Source of the DNA: JAWLHU01 sp041690255
Lineage (GTDB): Bacteria; Bacillota; Sulfobacillia; Symbiobacteriales; Symbiobacteriaceae
DNA: 64,000 nt
Reading direction: 5' to 3'
NCBI GenBank assembly: GCA_041690255.1
Contig: JAWLHU010000001.1
Coordinates: 248,001 to 312,000 of the forward strand
This document shows positions 1-8,047 of this stretch, piece after piece. The translations under genes were made by a program, and so were the position numbers. The notes below the pieces were generated by a model. The model ran no database searches. It was given only the letters and a program-made list of their open reading frames with translations, and had not been told where the DNA came from. Numbering within the stretch: the first letter of the stretch is position 1; every line of letters begins with the position of its first letter.

Positions 1-2021
1 ACACATCCGGCATCTCGATCGAGAAGATGGTCGAGGGGACCCCGGAGAGCTTCCGAAAGCACTTCCTGGGTACCCACTTCTTCAACCCGCCTCGTTATAT
101 GAAGCTTCTCGAGATCATCCCGACCCCGGAAACCGATCCCGCTGTAACCGCCTTCATTAGCGAGTTCGGCGAGCGGGTCCTGGGCAAGGGCATCGTCATG
201 GCAAAGGACACGCCGAACTTTATTGGCAACCGGATCGGCACCTACGGCATGATGGTCACCTTCGAGGAGATGTTCCGCCTCGGCCTCGGACCCGACGAGG
301 TCGACTCGATGAGCGGCAAGGCGATCGGTCGGCCGAAGTCCGCCACCTTCCGCACGCTGGATGTGGTCGGAATTGACACCTTCTGCCACGTGGCTGACAA
401 CTGCAAGGCGACGATCCCCGATCCGGCGGATGCTGCCATGTTCACCGTCCCCGAGAAGATTCGGGAGATGGTGAAACGGGGCTGGCTCGGCCAGAAGACC
501 AAGCAGGGCTTCTTCAAGAAGGACGGCAGCCAGATCCTGACTCTGGACCTGGAGTCTATGGAGTACCGGCCCCGCAAGAAAGGGAACTACGCCTCCCTGG
601 AGCAGGCCAAGGCGACTCCTGACCTGAAGGCCCGCGTGAAGATGCTGGTCAACGCCAAGGACAAGGCCGGTGAGTTCCTCTGGACCGTCACTAAGCGGAC
701 CCTGCTCTACGCCGCCGAGAAGATGGGCGAGATCGCAGATGATGTGGTCGCCGTCGACAACGCCATGAAGTGGGGCTACAACTGGGAGATGGGTCCCTTC
801 GAGACCTGGGACGCCATCGGCGTGGCGGAATCGGTCGCCCGCATGGAGGCAGAGGGTCATGCTGTACCCGCTTGGGTTAAGGAGGCGGCGGCCAAGGGCG
901 GCTTCTACAGGCGGGAGAGCGGACGCTCCTTCCACCTGGTGAACGGTGAGTACCAGCCGGTTCCGGTCAGTGAGCGGGTGATCGACATCCAGTCGCTGCG
1001 CGAGACCGGGAAGGTCATCAAGGAGAAGAAGGGTGCGTCGCTCATCGATATGGGGGATGGTGTCCTCCTTATGGAGACCCACTCGCCCAAGACCGCCATC
1101 GGCAACGATATCATCGCCATGTGCAAGGTTGCTGCCGAGGAACTTCAGAAGGAGCAGTGGAGGGGCCTGGTGATCGGTGCCCGGACGGAGAACTTCTCGG
1201 TGGGCGCCAACGTCGCCATGATGCTCATGGAGGCGCAGGACGAGGAGTGGGAGGATATCGAGATCCTTGCCCGCCAGTTCCAGAACGCGTTCATGAACCT
1301 GAAGTACGCCCCCAAGCCCGTCGTCGCTGCTCCCTTTGGCCTCACCCTCGGCGGTGGATTTGAGCTGGCTGCGGCCTCTGACATGATCGTGGCGGCGGCG
1401 GAGTCGTATATCGGCCTGGTCGAGGTCGGCGTGGGCCTGATCCCGGGCGCCGGCGGCAACAAGGAGATGCTGATCCGTGCCATGGACGGCCTGCCCGCAT
1501 CGGGCGGCGGCCTCGGCGGCGCCGCGCAGATGGCAGCCGGTACTGGCCTCGATCTGCAGCCCATCATCAACAAGGTGTTCGAGACGGTCGGCATGGCCAA
1601 GGTCGGCACCAGCGCCCACGAGTCCCGGGCTCTGGGCTACCTGAAGAAGACCGACCGGATCGTGGTCAACAAGGACCATCAGTTATATGAAGCGAAGCAG
1701 GCCGTCCTGGAGATGGACCGTGCCGGCTACAAGCCGCCCCAGCGGGCGATGATCCCCGTGGTCGGTCCCGAGGGTCGGGCCGTGCTGGAGCTGGGTCTCT
1801 ACAACATGCTGCTCTCCGGCTGGATCAGCGAGTACGACATGTTCGTCGGCAAGAAGCTGGCCTACGTGCTCACCGGCGGCAAGGCCTCGGGTGGCACCTA
1901 CGTCACGGAGCAGTTCCTGCTTGACCTGGAGCGTGAGGCCTTCCTCAGCCTCCTGAAGCAGAAGAAGACCCAGGCCCGTATGGCACACATTCTCAAGACC
2001 GGCAAGCCGCTGCGGAACTAA
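1..2021 (+). CDS. fadN: 3-hydroxyacyl-CoA dehydrogenase / enoyl-CoA hydratase FadN, 5' truncated by window
   Basis: This bifunctional beta-oxidation enzyme hydrates enoyl-CoA and oxidises 3-hydroxyacyl-CoA in the cytoplasm. The frame is open from base 3 and reads TSGISIEKM before the first ATG at base 27, so that ATG is internal. About 672 residues are visible; the NAD-binding Rossmann start, roughly 110 residues, lies outside. The segment HFFNPPRYMKLLEIIPT and the following C-terminal 3HCDH region identify the dehydrogenase. A crotonase-type domain with LGGGFELAAASDM follows near residue 445, the reverse of the order in E. coli FadB and typical of Bacillus FadN (about 789 residues). fadA starts 15 bases downstream, so the two are surely one operon. 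Confidence 0.93.
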   Translation, partial: TSGISIEKMVEGTPESFRKHFLGTHFFNPPRYMKLLEIIPTPETDPAVTAFISEFGERVLGKGIVMAKDTPNFIGNRIGTYGMMVTFEEMFRLGLGPDEVDSMSGKAIGRPKSATFRTLDVVGIDTFCHVADNCKATIPDPADAAMFTVPEKIREMVKRGWLGQKTKQGFFKKDGSQILTLDLESMEYRPRKKGNYASLEQAKATPDLKARVKMLVNAKDKAGEFLWTVTKRTLLYAAEKMGEIADDVVAVDNAMKWGYNWEMGPFETWDAIGVAESVARMEAEGHAVPAWVKEAAAKGGFYRRESGRSFHLVNGEYQPVPVSERVIDIQSLRETGKVIKEKKGASLIDMGDGVLLMETHSPKTAIGNDIIAMCKVAAEELQKEQWRGLVIGARTENFSVGANVAMMLMEAQDEEWEDIEILARQFQNAFMNLKYAPKPVVAAPFGLTLGGGFELAAASDMIVAAAESYIGLVEVGVGLIPGAGGNKEMLIRAMDGLPASGGGLGGAAQMAAGTGLDLQPIINKVFETVGMAKVGTSAHESRALGYLKKTDRIVVNKDHQLYEAKQAVLEMDRAGYKPPQRAMIPVVGPEGRAVLELGLYNMLLSGWISEYDMFVGKKLAYVLTGGKASGGTYVTEQFLLDLEREAFLSLLKQKKTQARMAHILKTGKPLRN

Positions 2022-2036
2022 GGAGGTGGGCGGAAG

Positions 2037-3215
2037 ATGCGTGAAGTCGTCATCGTAAGTGGCGCCCGCCTGGCACAGGGCAAGGCTCCCAAGGGGACCC
2101 TGCGCTCCCTGCGCCCGGAGGATATGGCCGCCACGGTTATTAAGGAAGCGATCAACCGGGTGCCGGGTCTCGATCCGGCTATGGTGGAAGATGTCGTTCT
2201 TGGCTGCGCCTTCCCTGAGGGCGAGCAGGGGCTGAACCTTGGGCGCATTGCTGCGGTTCGGGCGGGGCTGCCGACGAGCGTCCCGGGCTTTACGATCAAC
2301 CGGTTCTGCTCCTCGGGTCTGAACGCGATCGCCATCGCGGCGAACGCTATCGCAGCGGGCCAGATGGAGATCGCTGTCGCCGGCGGCGTGGAGTCCATGA
2401 GCCGTGTACCGATGGGCGGGCATGTGCCCCGCCCGCATCCGGAGATTGTTGAGACCTACCCGCAGCTCTATATTTCGATGGGCCATACGGCGGAGAACGT
2501 CTGCGGCCGATATAACGTCAGCCGCGAGGACATGGACGCCTTCGCCCTTCGCTCCCACCAGAAGGCCGCGGCGGCGATCGACGAGGGCCGCTTCAAGGAT
2601 GAGATCGTTCCGGTCAAGGTGAAGCAGGCGGTCTTCGACGGCAAGAAGGTGACCGAGAAGGAGATCATCTTCGATACGGATGAGGGCGTCCGCCGCGACA
2701 CGACGATCGAGGCACTGGCCAAGCTCCGTCCTGCCTTTGCGGCCAAGGGCACGGTCACCGCGGGCAACTCCTCGCAGACCACCGATGGCGCCGCTGCCGT
2801 GGTGGTCATGTCCCGGGAGAAGGCGGAGGAGCTCGGGGTAAAGCCGATGGCGATCTTCCGGGCCTTTGCCGTGGGTGGTGTGGACCCCGATGTCATGGGC
2901 ATTGGCCCGGTAGCGGCGGTGCCCAAGGCGCTGAAGCAGGCCGGCATTACCATGGAAGATGTCGACCTGATCGAGCTGAACGAGGCGTTTGCCTCACAGT
3001 CACTGGCGGTGATTCGAGAACTGGGCATGGACATTGAGAAGGTGAACGTGAACGGCGGTGCGATTGCGCTTGGCCACCCGCTCGGGTGCTCGGGCGCCCG
3101 CCTGACTGTGACGATCATGCACGAGGCTCGGCGCCGGAAGGCGAAGTATGGACTGGTTACGATGTGCGTGGGTGGTGGCATGGGCGCCGCTGGTGTCCTG
3201 GAGTTTGTGCACTAG
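2037..3215 (+). CDS. fadA: acetyl-CoA C-acyltransferase (thiolase)
   Basis: This thiolase cleaves 3-ketoacyl-CoA to acetyl-CoA and a shortened acyl-CoA, the last step of beta-oxidation. It has 392 residues, the normal family length. The nucleophile Cys91 lies in NRFCSSGLNA, His347 in GHPLGCSG, and the second catalytic Cys377 in MCVGGGMG near the C-terminus. The ATG is preceded by AAGGAGG at 2019-2025. It sits between fadN and fadE as in Bacillus yusL-yusK-yusJ, so long-chain fatty-acid degradation is the likely role. Confidence 0.95.
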   Translation: MREVVIVSGARLAQGKAPKGTLRSLRPEDMAATVIKEAINRVPGLDPAMVEDVVLGCAFPEGEQGLNLGRIAAVRAGLPTSVPGFTINRFCSSGLNAIAIAANAIAAGQMEIAVAGGVESMSRVPMGGHVPRPHPEIVETYPQLYISMGHTAENVCGRYNVSREDMDAFALRSHQKAAAAIDEGRFKDEIVPVKVKQAVFDGKKVTEKEIIFDTDEGVRRDTTIEALAKLRPAFAAKGTVTAGNSSQTTDGAAAVVVMSREKAEELGVKPMAIFRAFAVGGVDPDVMGIGPVAAVPKALKQAGITMEDVDLIELNEAFASQSLAVIRELGMDIEKVNVNGGAIALGHPLGCSGARLTVTIMHEARRRKAKYGLVTMCVGGGMGAAGVLEFVH

Positions 3216-3223
3216 ACCGCGCC

Positions 3224-3283
3224 AGGTGCGTCTCCTTCGGGTAGGGACCTAACCCGAGGCTCGCTACCCTGACTCGTGCACCT
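3224..3283 (+). promoter_or_regulatory. possible structured leader between fadA and fadE
   Basis: The 121-base gap holds an outer pairing AGGTGC (3224-3229) with GCACCT (3278-3283). Inside it two stems compete: CTTCGGGT with ACCCGAGG, or GGGTAG (3239-3244) with CTACCC (3264-3269). There is no T tract, so it is not an ordinary terminator. Mutually exclusive stems could tune fadE expression, or be chance in GC-rich DNA. Confidence 0.25.
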
Positions 3284-3336
3284 ACCCAGGGCCACGGCTT
3301 TGTCCAGCGTTCCGATCAAAAGGAGGTACGTACGGT

Positions 3337-5106
3337 ATGTCCGAGACGAAGAGCAAGATCTTCAAGGGCGGTGCCTATCTGCTCGCCCTGCAGAACGCCA
3401 CTGAGGTCGTGACTCCGGAGGATCTCAGCGAAGAGCAGCGTATGATCGCCGAGACCGCTCGGGACTTCGCTGAGAAGGTCCACGGCATGATCCCGCAGTT
3501 GGAGGAGAACAAGCGGACCATGTCCAAGCCGCTCTTGAAGGAGCTTGGCGACCTCGGCCTGCTGGGCCTGGAGGTCCCTGAGGCCTATGGCGGCATGGGC
3601 CTCGACAAGGTGACTACCAACGTCGTGCTGGAGGAGTTGGCTCGTTCCGGCGCCTTCACCGCCACGTTCGGTGCCCACACTGGCATTGGCACGCTGCCGA
3701 TTGTCTACTTCGGCACCGAGGAGCAGAAGAAGAAGTACCTCCCCAAGCTCGCCACGGGTGAATGGGTGGCGGCCTACTGCCTCACCGAGGCTGGCTCTGG
3801 CTCCGACGCCCTCGGTGCCCGGGCTACCGCTAAGCTGTCAGAGGACGGCAAGTACTGGATTCTCAACGGCACCAAGCAGTGGATCACCAACGGCGGCTTC
3901 GCCGACGTATTTGTGGTCTACGCCAAGGTCGACGGCGAGAAGTTCTCCGCCTTCATTGTCGAGCGGGAGTTCCCCGGCGTCTCCATCGGGCCGGAGGAGC
4001 ACAAGCTCGGTTTGCACGCTTCTTCCACAACCGAGGTGATCCTCGAGGACTGCAAGGTCCCCGTGGAGAACCTCCTCGGCGAGATCGGCAAGGGCCATGT
4101 GATCGCCTTTAACATCCTGAACATTGGCCGCTGGAAGCTCGGCGCCGGCACCGTGGGCTCTGCCAAGGGGTTGATCGCCATTGCGGCTGAGTATGCCAAG
4201 ACCCGCAAGCAGTTTGGCAAGCCGATTGCGGAGTTCAAGGCAATTGGCGAGAAACTGGCTGAGATGAACGTTCGGACCTATGTCTCTGAGGCCGCTGCCT
4301 ACCGGACAGCGGGTCTGATCGACGCCAACATGGTTGATCTTGGTCACAATGCCGACGGTCGGGAGGCCGCCCGTCGGATCGAGGAGTACGCGATCGAATG
4401 CTCGATCAACAAGGTCCTCGGCTCGGAGGTCCTCGACTTCACGGTCGATGAAGCGCTCCAGATCCACGGCGGGTACGGCTACATGGAGGAGTACGAGGTG
4501 GCCCGGGCCTACCGTGACAGCCGTATCAACCGAATCTTTGAGGGAACCAACGAGATCAACCGCCTCCTCATCCCCGGCACCCTGGTTCGCCGGACAATGA
4601 AGGGCGAGATCCCGCTCATGCAAGCCATGATGGGCCTTCAGGATGAGCTCATGGAGCTGACCCCCTTCGAGGAATCTGACGAGCCTCTCGCTCAGGAGAT
4701 CTTCATGATCGACCGGGCCAAGAAGGTCTTCCTCATGCTCTCTGGCCTCGGTGTCCAGAAGTACCAGATGGCGCTGGAGAACGAGCAGGAGCTGCTCATG
4801 GGCATGGCGGACATCGCCATTGAGATCTTCGCTATGGAGTCTGCCGTGCTGCGGGCCCTCAAGGCCGTAGGCCGCGGCAAGCCGGGCCTGCATGTCGAGA
4901 TCGCCACCGTGTACTGCCAAGAGGCGTTCGAGCGGATCGCTACCGTTGGTCGTACCCTGTTGCCCGCGGTGGAGGAGGACAGCGACACTCTTCGGACCCA
5001 ACTTTCCATGCTGAAGCGGCTCACCCGGTACACCCCGGCCAACGTGGTTGGCCACAAGCGGAAGATCGCGGAGCGGGTTCTGGAGAAGGCTGGCTACGTC
5101 AGCTAG
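3337..5106 (+). CDS. fadE: acyl-CoA dehydrogenase
   Basis: This FAD enzyme makes the first double bond in acyl-CoA, feeding FadN and FadA. At 589 residues it is the long YusJ type, with the usual acyl-CoA dehydrogenase N, M and C domains over the first 400 residues and a helical C-terminal extension. Family signatures include YCLTEAGSGSDA, the substrate and flavin loop WITNGGFADVF, and QIHGGYGYMEEYEVARAYRD followed by the catalytic region IFEGTNEINR. The start is set by AAAAGGAGG about 10 bases before the ATG. A hairpin 80 bases after the stop probably ends the operon. Confidence 0.94.
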   Translation: MSETKSKIFKGGAYLLALQNATEVVTPEDLSEEQRMIAETARDFAEKVHGMIPQLEENKRTMSKPLLKELGDLGLLGLEVPEAYGGMGLDKVTTNVVLEELARSGAFTATFGAHTGIGTLPIVYFGTEEQKKKYLPKLATGEWVAAYCLTEAGSGSDALGARATAKLSEDGKYWILNGTKQWITNGGFADVFVVYAKVDGEKFSAFIVEREFPGVSIGPEEHKLGLHASSTTEVILEDCKVPVENLLGEIGKGHVIAFNILNIGRWKLGAGTVGSAKGLIAIAAEYAKTRKQFGKPIAEFKAIGEKLAEMNVRTYVSEAAAYRTAGLIDANMVDLGHNADGREAARRIEEYAIECSINKVLGSEVLDFTVDEALQIHGGYGYMEEYEVARAYRDSRINRIFEGTNEINRLLIPGTLVRRTMKGEIPLMQAMMGLQDELMELTPFEESDEPLAQEIFMIDRAKKVFLMLSGLGVQKYQMALENEQELLMGMADIAIEIFAMESAVLRALKAVGRGKPGLHVEIATVYCQEAFERIATVGRTLLPAVEEDSDTLRTQLSMLKRLTRYTPANVVGHKRKIAERVLEKAGYVS

Positions 5107-5186
5107 CAGGTTCTACAAAAGGTTATACAGTTTCGCCTTCAACTAGCAGGAATTGCTAAGACGGCGGCGAAACAGATCGTAGGGTA

Positions 5187-5229
5187 GAAAGTCGTGTCGC
5201 GTCCTGGCAAGGGGGGCGACACGACTTTC
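5187..5229 (+). terminator. perfect 14-bp stem-loop after fadE
   Basis: GAAAGTCGTGTCGC (5187-5200) pairs perfectly with 5216-5229 across a 15-base loop. There is no clear T run downstream, so termination may be factor-assisted. It lies 80 bases after the fadE stop and before the sigma-54 promoter, a natural boundary between the fad operon and the flagellar locus. Confidence 0.55.
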
Positions 5230-5233
5230 ACCA

Positions 5234-5275
5234 TGATACGAACGTGTCATGTATCACTCGTCGGATACTAGTATC
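5234..5275 (+). promoter_or_regulatory. dyads upstream of sigma-54 promoter, possible activator site
   Basis: TGATAC (5234-5239) is inverted as GTATCA (5251-5256), and GATACTAGTATC (5264-5275) is a perfect 12-bp palindrome. Both share the half-site GATAC. They lie about 70-110 bases upstream of the predicted start at about 5346, the range where enhancer-binding proteins of sigma-54 usually sit. The bound protein could be the activator encoded at 8048-9847; that is inference. Confidence 0.4.
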
Positions 5276-5319
5276 TTTATCCTAGCAATAGTCAGTAGAA
5301 TCTATATGTGGGACTAAGT

Positions 5320-5335
5320 TGGCACGATCCTTGCA
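5320..5335 (+). promoter_or_regulatory. sigma-54 (-24/-12) promoter
   Basis: The sequence TGGCACG-N4-TTGCA matches the sigma-54 consensus at every listed position, with GG at 5321-5322 and GC at 5333-5334 correctly spaced. It points at the kinase-like gene starting at 5471, giving a leader of about 125 bases. A sigma-54 activator gene lies 2.7 kb downstream, and dyads sit upstream. Confidence 0.8.
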
Positions 5336-5470
5336 TTTCACGAACACTGAGAAGGGGAATTGCTCTTTCATCGCGAATGTCGCTGGGAAAGACATGTCGC
5401 TGGACACTATGTTGACACCTCCCCTACACTTGGAGTAGACATACCCAGACATAGGCAAGTGAAGGTAACA

Positions 5471-7051
5471 ATGGAGGCGTTGCCGTTGACCGGGACACGG
5501 AGTGTTGGGGGACGACCCGAGTACATGGCGGAAGCCATCGAGCACCTTGTCTCCGCACCGAGCCCTGCCGAAGCATTTGGCGCCTTCGCGGGTCTTTTGC
5601 TCAACTGGTTCTCTTGCCAGTTGCTGGTCGTGCAGGTCAAGGTTGGTTCTCCCGAGCCACTGCTTCTCCAGGGGGGCAGTGCAGTAACGATTCCGGGCAT
5701 CGGAGTCGGCTGGCGGACGGGTGACACTCCCCAGGCATCGGCTCTGGCAAAGGGAGAGCTCGTAGTCCACGACGACCTGAACCATGCATGTACCTTCGGA
5801 GAAGATGCCAGTCTTGCTCGGTCGGGCCTTCGGTCGGCTGTGCGGGGAGCGCTTTTTGCGGGGGACCGGGAGGTTGGCCGCTTCGGGCTCTTTGCTGAGG
5901 AGCCTGGCCACTTTGGCCCCGAACGGGTGCAGGCTCTGCGGCAGCTTCTTCCAGCCCTCGTCTGGCTCTGCCGGCAGTCTGCTGCTACCGCCGAAGCAAC
6001 GACCAATGCGGCCATGGGTGAACTGCTGGACGAGGCGATTGCCGCTGGGGCGCAAGGCCTTCCGGCGACGCTTCGGGCCTGCCGTAATCACCTCTCTCGA
6101 ATTCTCCCGGCCGCCGGAATCCTCGTTATGGTCGCCATTCCCACTACACGTCCTGTTCTCCTCGTCGATCAGGTAGGGATAGCCGTTCCGGGCCTCCCCG
6201 ACACCGACGATCCGATCGCGTGGCAGGCCTGGTTAAACGAAATACCTCCGGAGGGTCAGGCGGACTCGATCGCCTGGGTCTTCCCGATCTATCACCAGCA
6301 CATGGCAGTCGGGGCGTTGGCCATTGCGTTCCCGCAAGGGCATGAGGATCCCGGACCCTGGCACGACCGACTTCGCCCGATGATCAGCCTTCTTGCCATG
6401 CTCGCTGACCAGGAACGCACAGCTCGCCAGGCAGACCAGGCCGCCCGCAACCAACTAGGTGCACTGGCCTCTGGACTGGCAGATCAGGTGGGGAACCTGA
6501 TGACCGAGCTTGCCCTCCAGGTGGATCTGCTCCGGCGCGACATGGCCGGTCAACCCGCCCTACAGCAGCGTACCGAGGCCTTCAGCCGGTTGGTGGACAA
6601 AGGGACAAGCCTTAGTACTCGCCTGGAACAGATGGCCGCAATCCAGCGCCATCCGGACCGCTGGGAGTCTCTCCACGAGGTGGTCCAGCGAGTGGCACGA
6701 TACTTGCGTACCTATCGGGGTGGGGAGCGCCTCACGGTGGAGAGCCGCCTCGGTGAACTCGCTGCCCACATGGTAGAGGCCGGTGCCGTCGAGCATGCAC
6801 TGACCCAGCTGCTGCTCCGCATGGCACAGAATCGGAGTTCAGAGGTACGGGTGATCGTTCGGGGACATCCCTCGCTTGCCCAGCCGCAGAGTGTGGTCCT
6901 CTGGCTTTCCGAAGAGCACGACGAGCATGCTGTGTGGCCGAACGCCCCCGGGGAGAGTGCTTACCCGGACCAGCAGGTCCACTTGCCCCAAGGCATGACC
7001 GGAAGTGCCAGGACATTACTCCTTGAGATCCCCGTTCGACTCAGTTCGTAG
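5471..7051 (+). CDS. GAF-GAF sensor with degenerate histidine-kinase-like core
   Basis: I read this 526-residue soluble protein as a sensor paired with the sigma-54 activator two genes downstream. Residues about 30-170 and 178-318 look like two GAF domains. Residues 328-345 (NQLGALASGLADQVGN) resemble the H box of NtrB-type kinases, but the phosphoacceptor His position is Asp338. The following region resembles an ATPase fold but lacks the N and G boxes (ALTQLLLRMAQN; no DxGxG). It probably cannot phosphorylate by the usual route. ATG 5471 has AAGG upstream; the frame is open from a TTG at 5360, but that codon is too close to its Shine-Dalgarno site. No transmembrane segment is visible. The function is an inference. 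Confidence 0.7.
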   Translation: MEALPLTGTRSVGGRPEYMAEAIEHLVSAPSPAEAFGAFAGLLLNWFSCQLLVVQVKVGSPEPLLLQGGSAVTIPGIGVGWRTGDTPQASALAKGELVVHDDLNHACTFGEDASLARSGLRSAVRGALFAGDREVGRFGLFAEEPGHFGPERVQALRQLLPALVWLCRQSAATAEATTNAAMGELLDEAIAAGAQGLPATLRACRNHLSRILPAAGILVMVAIPTTRPVLLVDQVGIAVPGLPDTDDPIAWQAWLNEIPPEGQADSIAWVFPIYHQHMAVGALAIAFPQGHEDPGPWHDRLRPMISLLAMLADQERTARQADQAARNQLGALASGLADQVGNLMTELALQVDLLRRDMAGQPALQQRTEAFSRLVDKGTSLSTRLEQMAAIQRHPDRWESLHEVVQRVARYLRTYRGGERLTVESRLGELAAHMVEAGAVEHALTQLLLRMAQNRSSEVRVIVRGHPSLAQPQSVVLWLSEEHDEHAVWPNAPGESAYPDQQVHLPQGMTGSARTLLLEIPVRLSS

Positions 7052-7071
7052 CTGTATGGAGGGGTTTGGAC

Positions 7072-8019
7072 ATGGAAAACCCACTGAGCCAAGCAGAAAT
7101 TGATGCCCTTGTAACAAACGCAAAGGGCAGTAATGTTAGGACTTATGATTTCCGGCGCCCCAACAAGTTTAACAAGGACCTGATTCGGACGATCGTCATG
7201 GTCCACGACAACCTGGCCCGGCTCCTCCAGTCCTTCTTCTCGGCCGGTCTGCGGACGTGGGTCCAGGTCAACGTGCGCTCAACCAACCAGTATACCTACT
7301 CTGAGTTCACCCAACTTCTGCCAAACCCCGCGGTGGTCGTTTCCTTCAAGCTGAACCCGTTGCCGGGGGTCTGCCTTCTGGAGTTCAGTCACAACGTCGC
7401 CTACGCGATTGTAGAGCGGGTCTTCGGCGGCCCGGGTAGCGATACACAACCCCAACGAGCTCTGACTGAGATCGAACTCGGGATCATTCAGCGGATCGTT
7501 CAGGACACCTTCGGCCCCATGCAAGAGGCCTGGCGGAACGTTGCCGAGATCCAGCCCACGGTCGAGGGAGTGGAGACCAATCCGGTTTTTATCCAGACCG
7601 GCGGTCCGGCAGAAGTAGTCGCAGCGATTACCCTCGGGGTTGAGATTGGTGAGCATATGGGGCATATGACCTACGCCTTCCCCTATTCCACAGTCGAACC
7701 CGTCCTGTCCAAGCTCTCCCCCCAGAGTTGGCTGGCGGATTCCCGCCACCTGAGTGAGCAGGAGCAGGCGCTGCTCCGCCGATCGGTTCAGGAGGCCCCG
7801 CTCCAGGTCAAGGCGATCCTCGGTCAGACCACCATTTCCCTTGGAGAGTTCATCGGTCTGCAGGTGGGCGATGTCGTCCCGCTCGATGTGCGCGTTGGCA
7901 GCGAGATCCCGATCTATGTTGGCAATCGGCTGACGTTCCAAGGGGTGCCGGGGGTTGTCGGGAACCGAATGTCTATGCTGATCCGGCGCCGCGTGGAGGG
8001 TTCCGGTCCTCCTCGCTAG
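7072..8019 (+). CDS. fliM: flagellar motor switch protein FliM
   Basis: FliM forms the C-ring with FliG and FliN and binds CheY-P. The N-terminal CheY-binding motif LSQAEIDALV opens the protein, followed by the CheC-like middle domain with YAIVERVFGG and LTEIELGIIQRIV, and a C-terminal SpoA domain near LQVGDVVPLDVRVG. It has 315 residues, close to the usual 330. GGAGGGG at 7058-7064 favours ATG 7072 over the in-frame TTG at 7066. In Bacillus fliM sits between fliL and fliY; here it has moved into the regulatory head of the locus. Confidence 0.95.
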   Translation: MENPLSQAEIDALVTNAKGSNVRTYDFRRPNKFNKDLIRTIVMVHDNLARLLQSFFSAGLRTWVQVNVRSTNQYTYSEFTQLLPNPAVVVSFKLNPLPGVCLLEFSHNVAYAIVERVFGGPGSDTQPQRALTEIELGIIQRIVQDTFGPMQEAWRNVAEIQPTVEGVETNPVFIQTGGPAEVVAAITLGVEIGEHMGHMTYAFPYSTVEPVLSKLSPQSWLADSRHLSEQEQALLRRSVQEAPLQVKAILGQTTISLGEFIGLQVGDVVPLDVRVGSEIPIYVGNRLTFQGVPGVVGNRMSMLIRRRVEGSGPPR

Positions 8020-8047
8020 CCGATCCAAGGCGAGGTGAACACGTGTC

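Noticed and set aside
27..29. ATG at 27 as the start of fadN
   Set aside because: Upstream codons in frame encode the conserved TSGISI segment of the family, so the gene begins before the window.
5360..5362. TTG at 5360 as the start of the kinase-like gene
   Set aside because: Only two bases separate it from GAAGGGG, and the encoded 37 extra residues look unrelated to a sensor domain; ATG 5471 is better.
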